Source of the DNA: Deltaproteobacteria bacterium
Lineage (GTDB): Bacteria; Desulfobacterota; DSM-4660; Desulfatiglandales; HGW-15
Reading direction: 5' to 3'
DNA length: 7,414 nucleotides
Assembly (NCBI GenBank): GCA_016932235.1
Contig: JAFGDF010000005.1
Coordinates: forward strand, 1-7,414
This document shows, one piece after another, positions 6,555 to 7,414 of this stretch; the first letter of the stretch is position 1; the number at the start of each line of letters is the position of its first letter. The notes beneath the pieces were generated by a model that made no database searches, had not been told where the DNA came from, and worked only from the letters and a program-made list of their open reading frames with translations. A program made the position numbers and the translations under genes.

Positions 6555-7358
6555 ATGGAAGACGAAACAAGGCTTTTAATTAATAATATAAGCGTTGTAT
6601 ACTCCGATGTTATTCAGGTACTTAAGGGAGTATCCCTTGCTATAAAAAAGGGACAGGTTGTTTCCCTCCTGGGCAGCAACGGAGCAGGAAAAACTACAAC
6701 CCTAAAGGCTGTTTCAGGCCTTCTCAAACCTGAGAACGGCAAGGTCACGGAAGGATCGATCGAATACGACGGCCAAGCGATTCAGAACTCTTCTCCGGAA
6801 GAAATCACGCGGGGGGGAATTATCCAGGTCCTGGAAGGAAGGCAGGAATTCAAGTACCTTACGGTTGAAGAGAATTTAAGAGTGGGTACCGCCACCCGAT
6901 GGGGGAAACCCTTCCAGATGGATCTCGAAATGGTTTATGGCTATTTCCCGGCCCTGCGTGCCCGTAAAAAGACATTGGCCGGTTTCTGCAGCGGTGGTGA
7001 ACTACAGATGATGGTCATAGGTAGGGCTTTGATGGCCCATCCAAAGTTGCTGCTGCTGGATGAGCCTTCGTTGGGACTTGCCCCGCTGCTGGTCAAGGAG
7101 ATATTTCAGATTATACGCAGGATAAACCGGGAGCAGGGAACCACGCTTATGGTTGTGGAACAGAACGCGAACATGGCTCTTCAGATCGCTCACTATGGTT
7201 ATGTCATGGAAAACGGAAAGATTGTACTTGAAAGCGAAGCCCGGGAATTACGCGAAAATCCTGACGTAAAGGAATTTTATCTGGGTACCGCCACATCAGG
7301 CGCAATCAAATCATACGATGACGTTAAGTCATATAAACGTCGTAAACGTTGGTTATAG
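6555..7358 (+). CDS. livF: ABC transporter ATP-binding protein, LivF type
   Basis: This 267-aa cytoplasmic ATPase is the second nucleotide-binding subunit and should pair with LivG. It shows A-loop Y16, Walker A GSNGAGKT (40-47), Q-loop Q91 in a QVLEGRQ context (91-97), the signature CSGGELQMMVIGRAL (145-159), Walker B LLLLDEP (165-171) with E170, and Q203 in VEQN at the switch position. Gln there is normal for LivF, whereas LivG has His. Residues 241-245 (FYLGT) end the usual LivF core. A basic tail, KSYDDVKSYKRRKRWL (252-267), follows; E. coli LivF lacks it, but I recall a similar tail in LivF proteins from ligase-containing operons. The ATG at 6555 has a modest GGGAAG site and places the ATPase core as expected. 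It is the last gene of the operon visible here. Confidence 0.93.
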   Translation: MEDETRLLINNISVVYSDVIQVLKGVSLAIKKGQVVSLLGSNGAGKTTTLKAVSGLLKPENGKVTEGSIEYDGQAIQNSSPEEITRGGIIQVLEGRQEFKYLTVEENLRVGTATRWGKPFQMDLEMVYGYFPALRARKKTLAGFCSGGELQMMVIGRALMAHPKLLLLDEPSLGLAPLLVKEIFQIIRRINREQGTTLMVVEQNANMALQIAHYGYVMENGKIVLESEARELRENPDVKEFYLGTATSGAIKSYDDVKSYKRRKRWL

Positions 7359-7414
7359 TACTTCTTGTCCGGCTAAATTCAGATGGTTTCAACTGAATCC
7401 CCACCTAATGAATC
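7359..7414. other. Sequence after livF, no gene or terminator recognised
   Basis: The last 56 nt contain a 6-bp inverted repeat, ATTCAG (7377-7382) and CTGAAT (7393-7398), around a 10-nt loop with no T-run after it. An ATG at 7408 has no ribosome binding site. Whether the operon continues cannot be decided from here. Confidence 0.5.

Larger units (their letters stand above)
354..7358 (+). other. Predicted operon livK-livG-ligase-livH-livM-livF
   Basis: Six same-strand genes follow one another with gaps of 15, 4, 22, 11 and 55 nt and without any intervening hairpin plus T-run. The left limit is the transcription start expected from the -10 element at 342-347; the right limit is the livF stop. 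More genes may follow beyond the window, since no terminator is evident in the last 56 nt. Compared with E. coli livKHMGF, livG has moved ahead of the permeases and a ligase separates them. Confidence 0.8.

Noticed and set aside
7377..7398. Inverted repeat after livF as a transcription terminator
   Set aside because: Only a 6-bp stem with few G/C pairs, a 10-nt loop, and no T-run on the downstream side.
7379..7414. Possible C-terminal end of a convergent minus-strand gene (11 codons then TGA)
   Set aside because: Too short to judge; the tail DSLGGDSVETI is not diagnostic of any family I can name and any frame is open over such a length by chance.

Overview
This window holds one intact, co-directional operon for a Liv-type (branched-chain amino acid / HAAT family) ABC importer, with an AMP-forming acyl-CoA synthetase gene inside it. 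The order on the + strand is livK (periplasmic binding protein, 505-1713), livG (ATPase, 1729-2562), an acyl-CoA ligase (2567-4516), livH (permease, 4539-5417), livM (permease, 5429-6499) and livF (ATPase, 6555-7358). Gaps are 15, 4, 22, 11 and 55 nt, so the six genes are very probably one transcript. On the opposite strand, positions 1-73 carry the first 24 codons of a gene whose product starts like electron transfer flavoprotein beta subunit (EtfB). It is divergent from the transporter operon and cut by the window edge.

The 431 nt between the two start codons (74-504) are clearly AT-rich and contain no convincing gene. They hold a good extended -10 promoter for the operon (TGTTATAAT at 339-347), a second possible promoter nearer livK, a candidate promoter facing etfB, and small repeats that could be regulator sites. 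After livF only 56 nt remain, with no clear terminator or gene start.

How the genes work together (inference): LivK captures a solute in the periplasm, LivH and LivM form the membrane channel, LivG and LivF hydrolyse ATP, and the ligase probably activates the imported carboxylic acid to its CoA thioester in the cytoplasm. A neighbouring ETF would accept electrons from acyl-CoA dehydrogenases acting on such thioesters. The likely cargo is therefore a carboxylic acid (fatty, aromatic or alicyclic) and not necessarily a branched-chain amino acid, although the sequence does not say which acid.

The organism is a Gram-negative bacterium, because LivK has a cleavable Sec signal without a lipobox. 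The protein style, moderate GC, and the pairing of a Liv transporter with an acyl-CoA ligase and ETF fit a Desulfobacterota-like anaerobe (sulfate reducer or syntroph) best. This placement is an impression and no marker gene is present to fix it. The liv + ligase architecture is known from many proteobacterial genomes, so I see no wholly undescribed system here. The unknowns are the cargo and the regulation.
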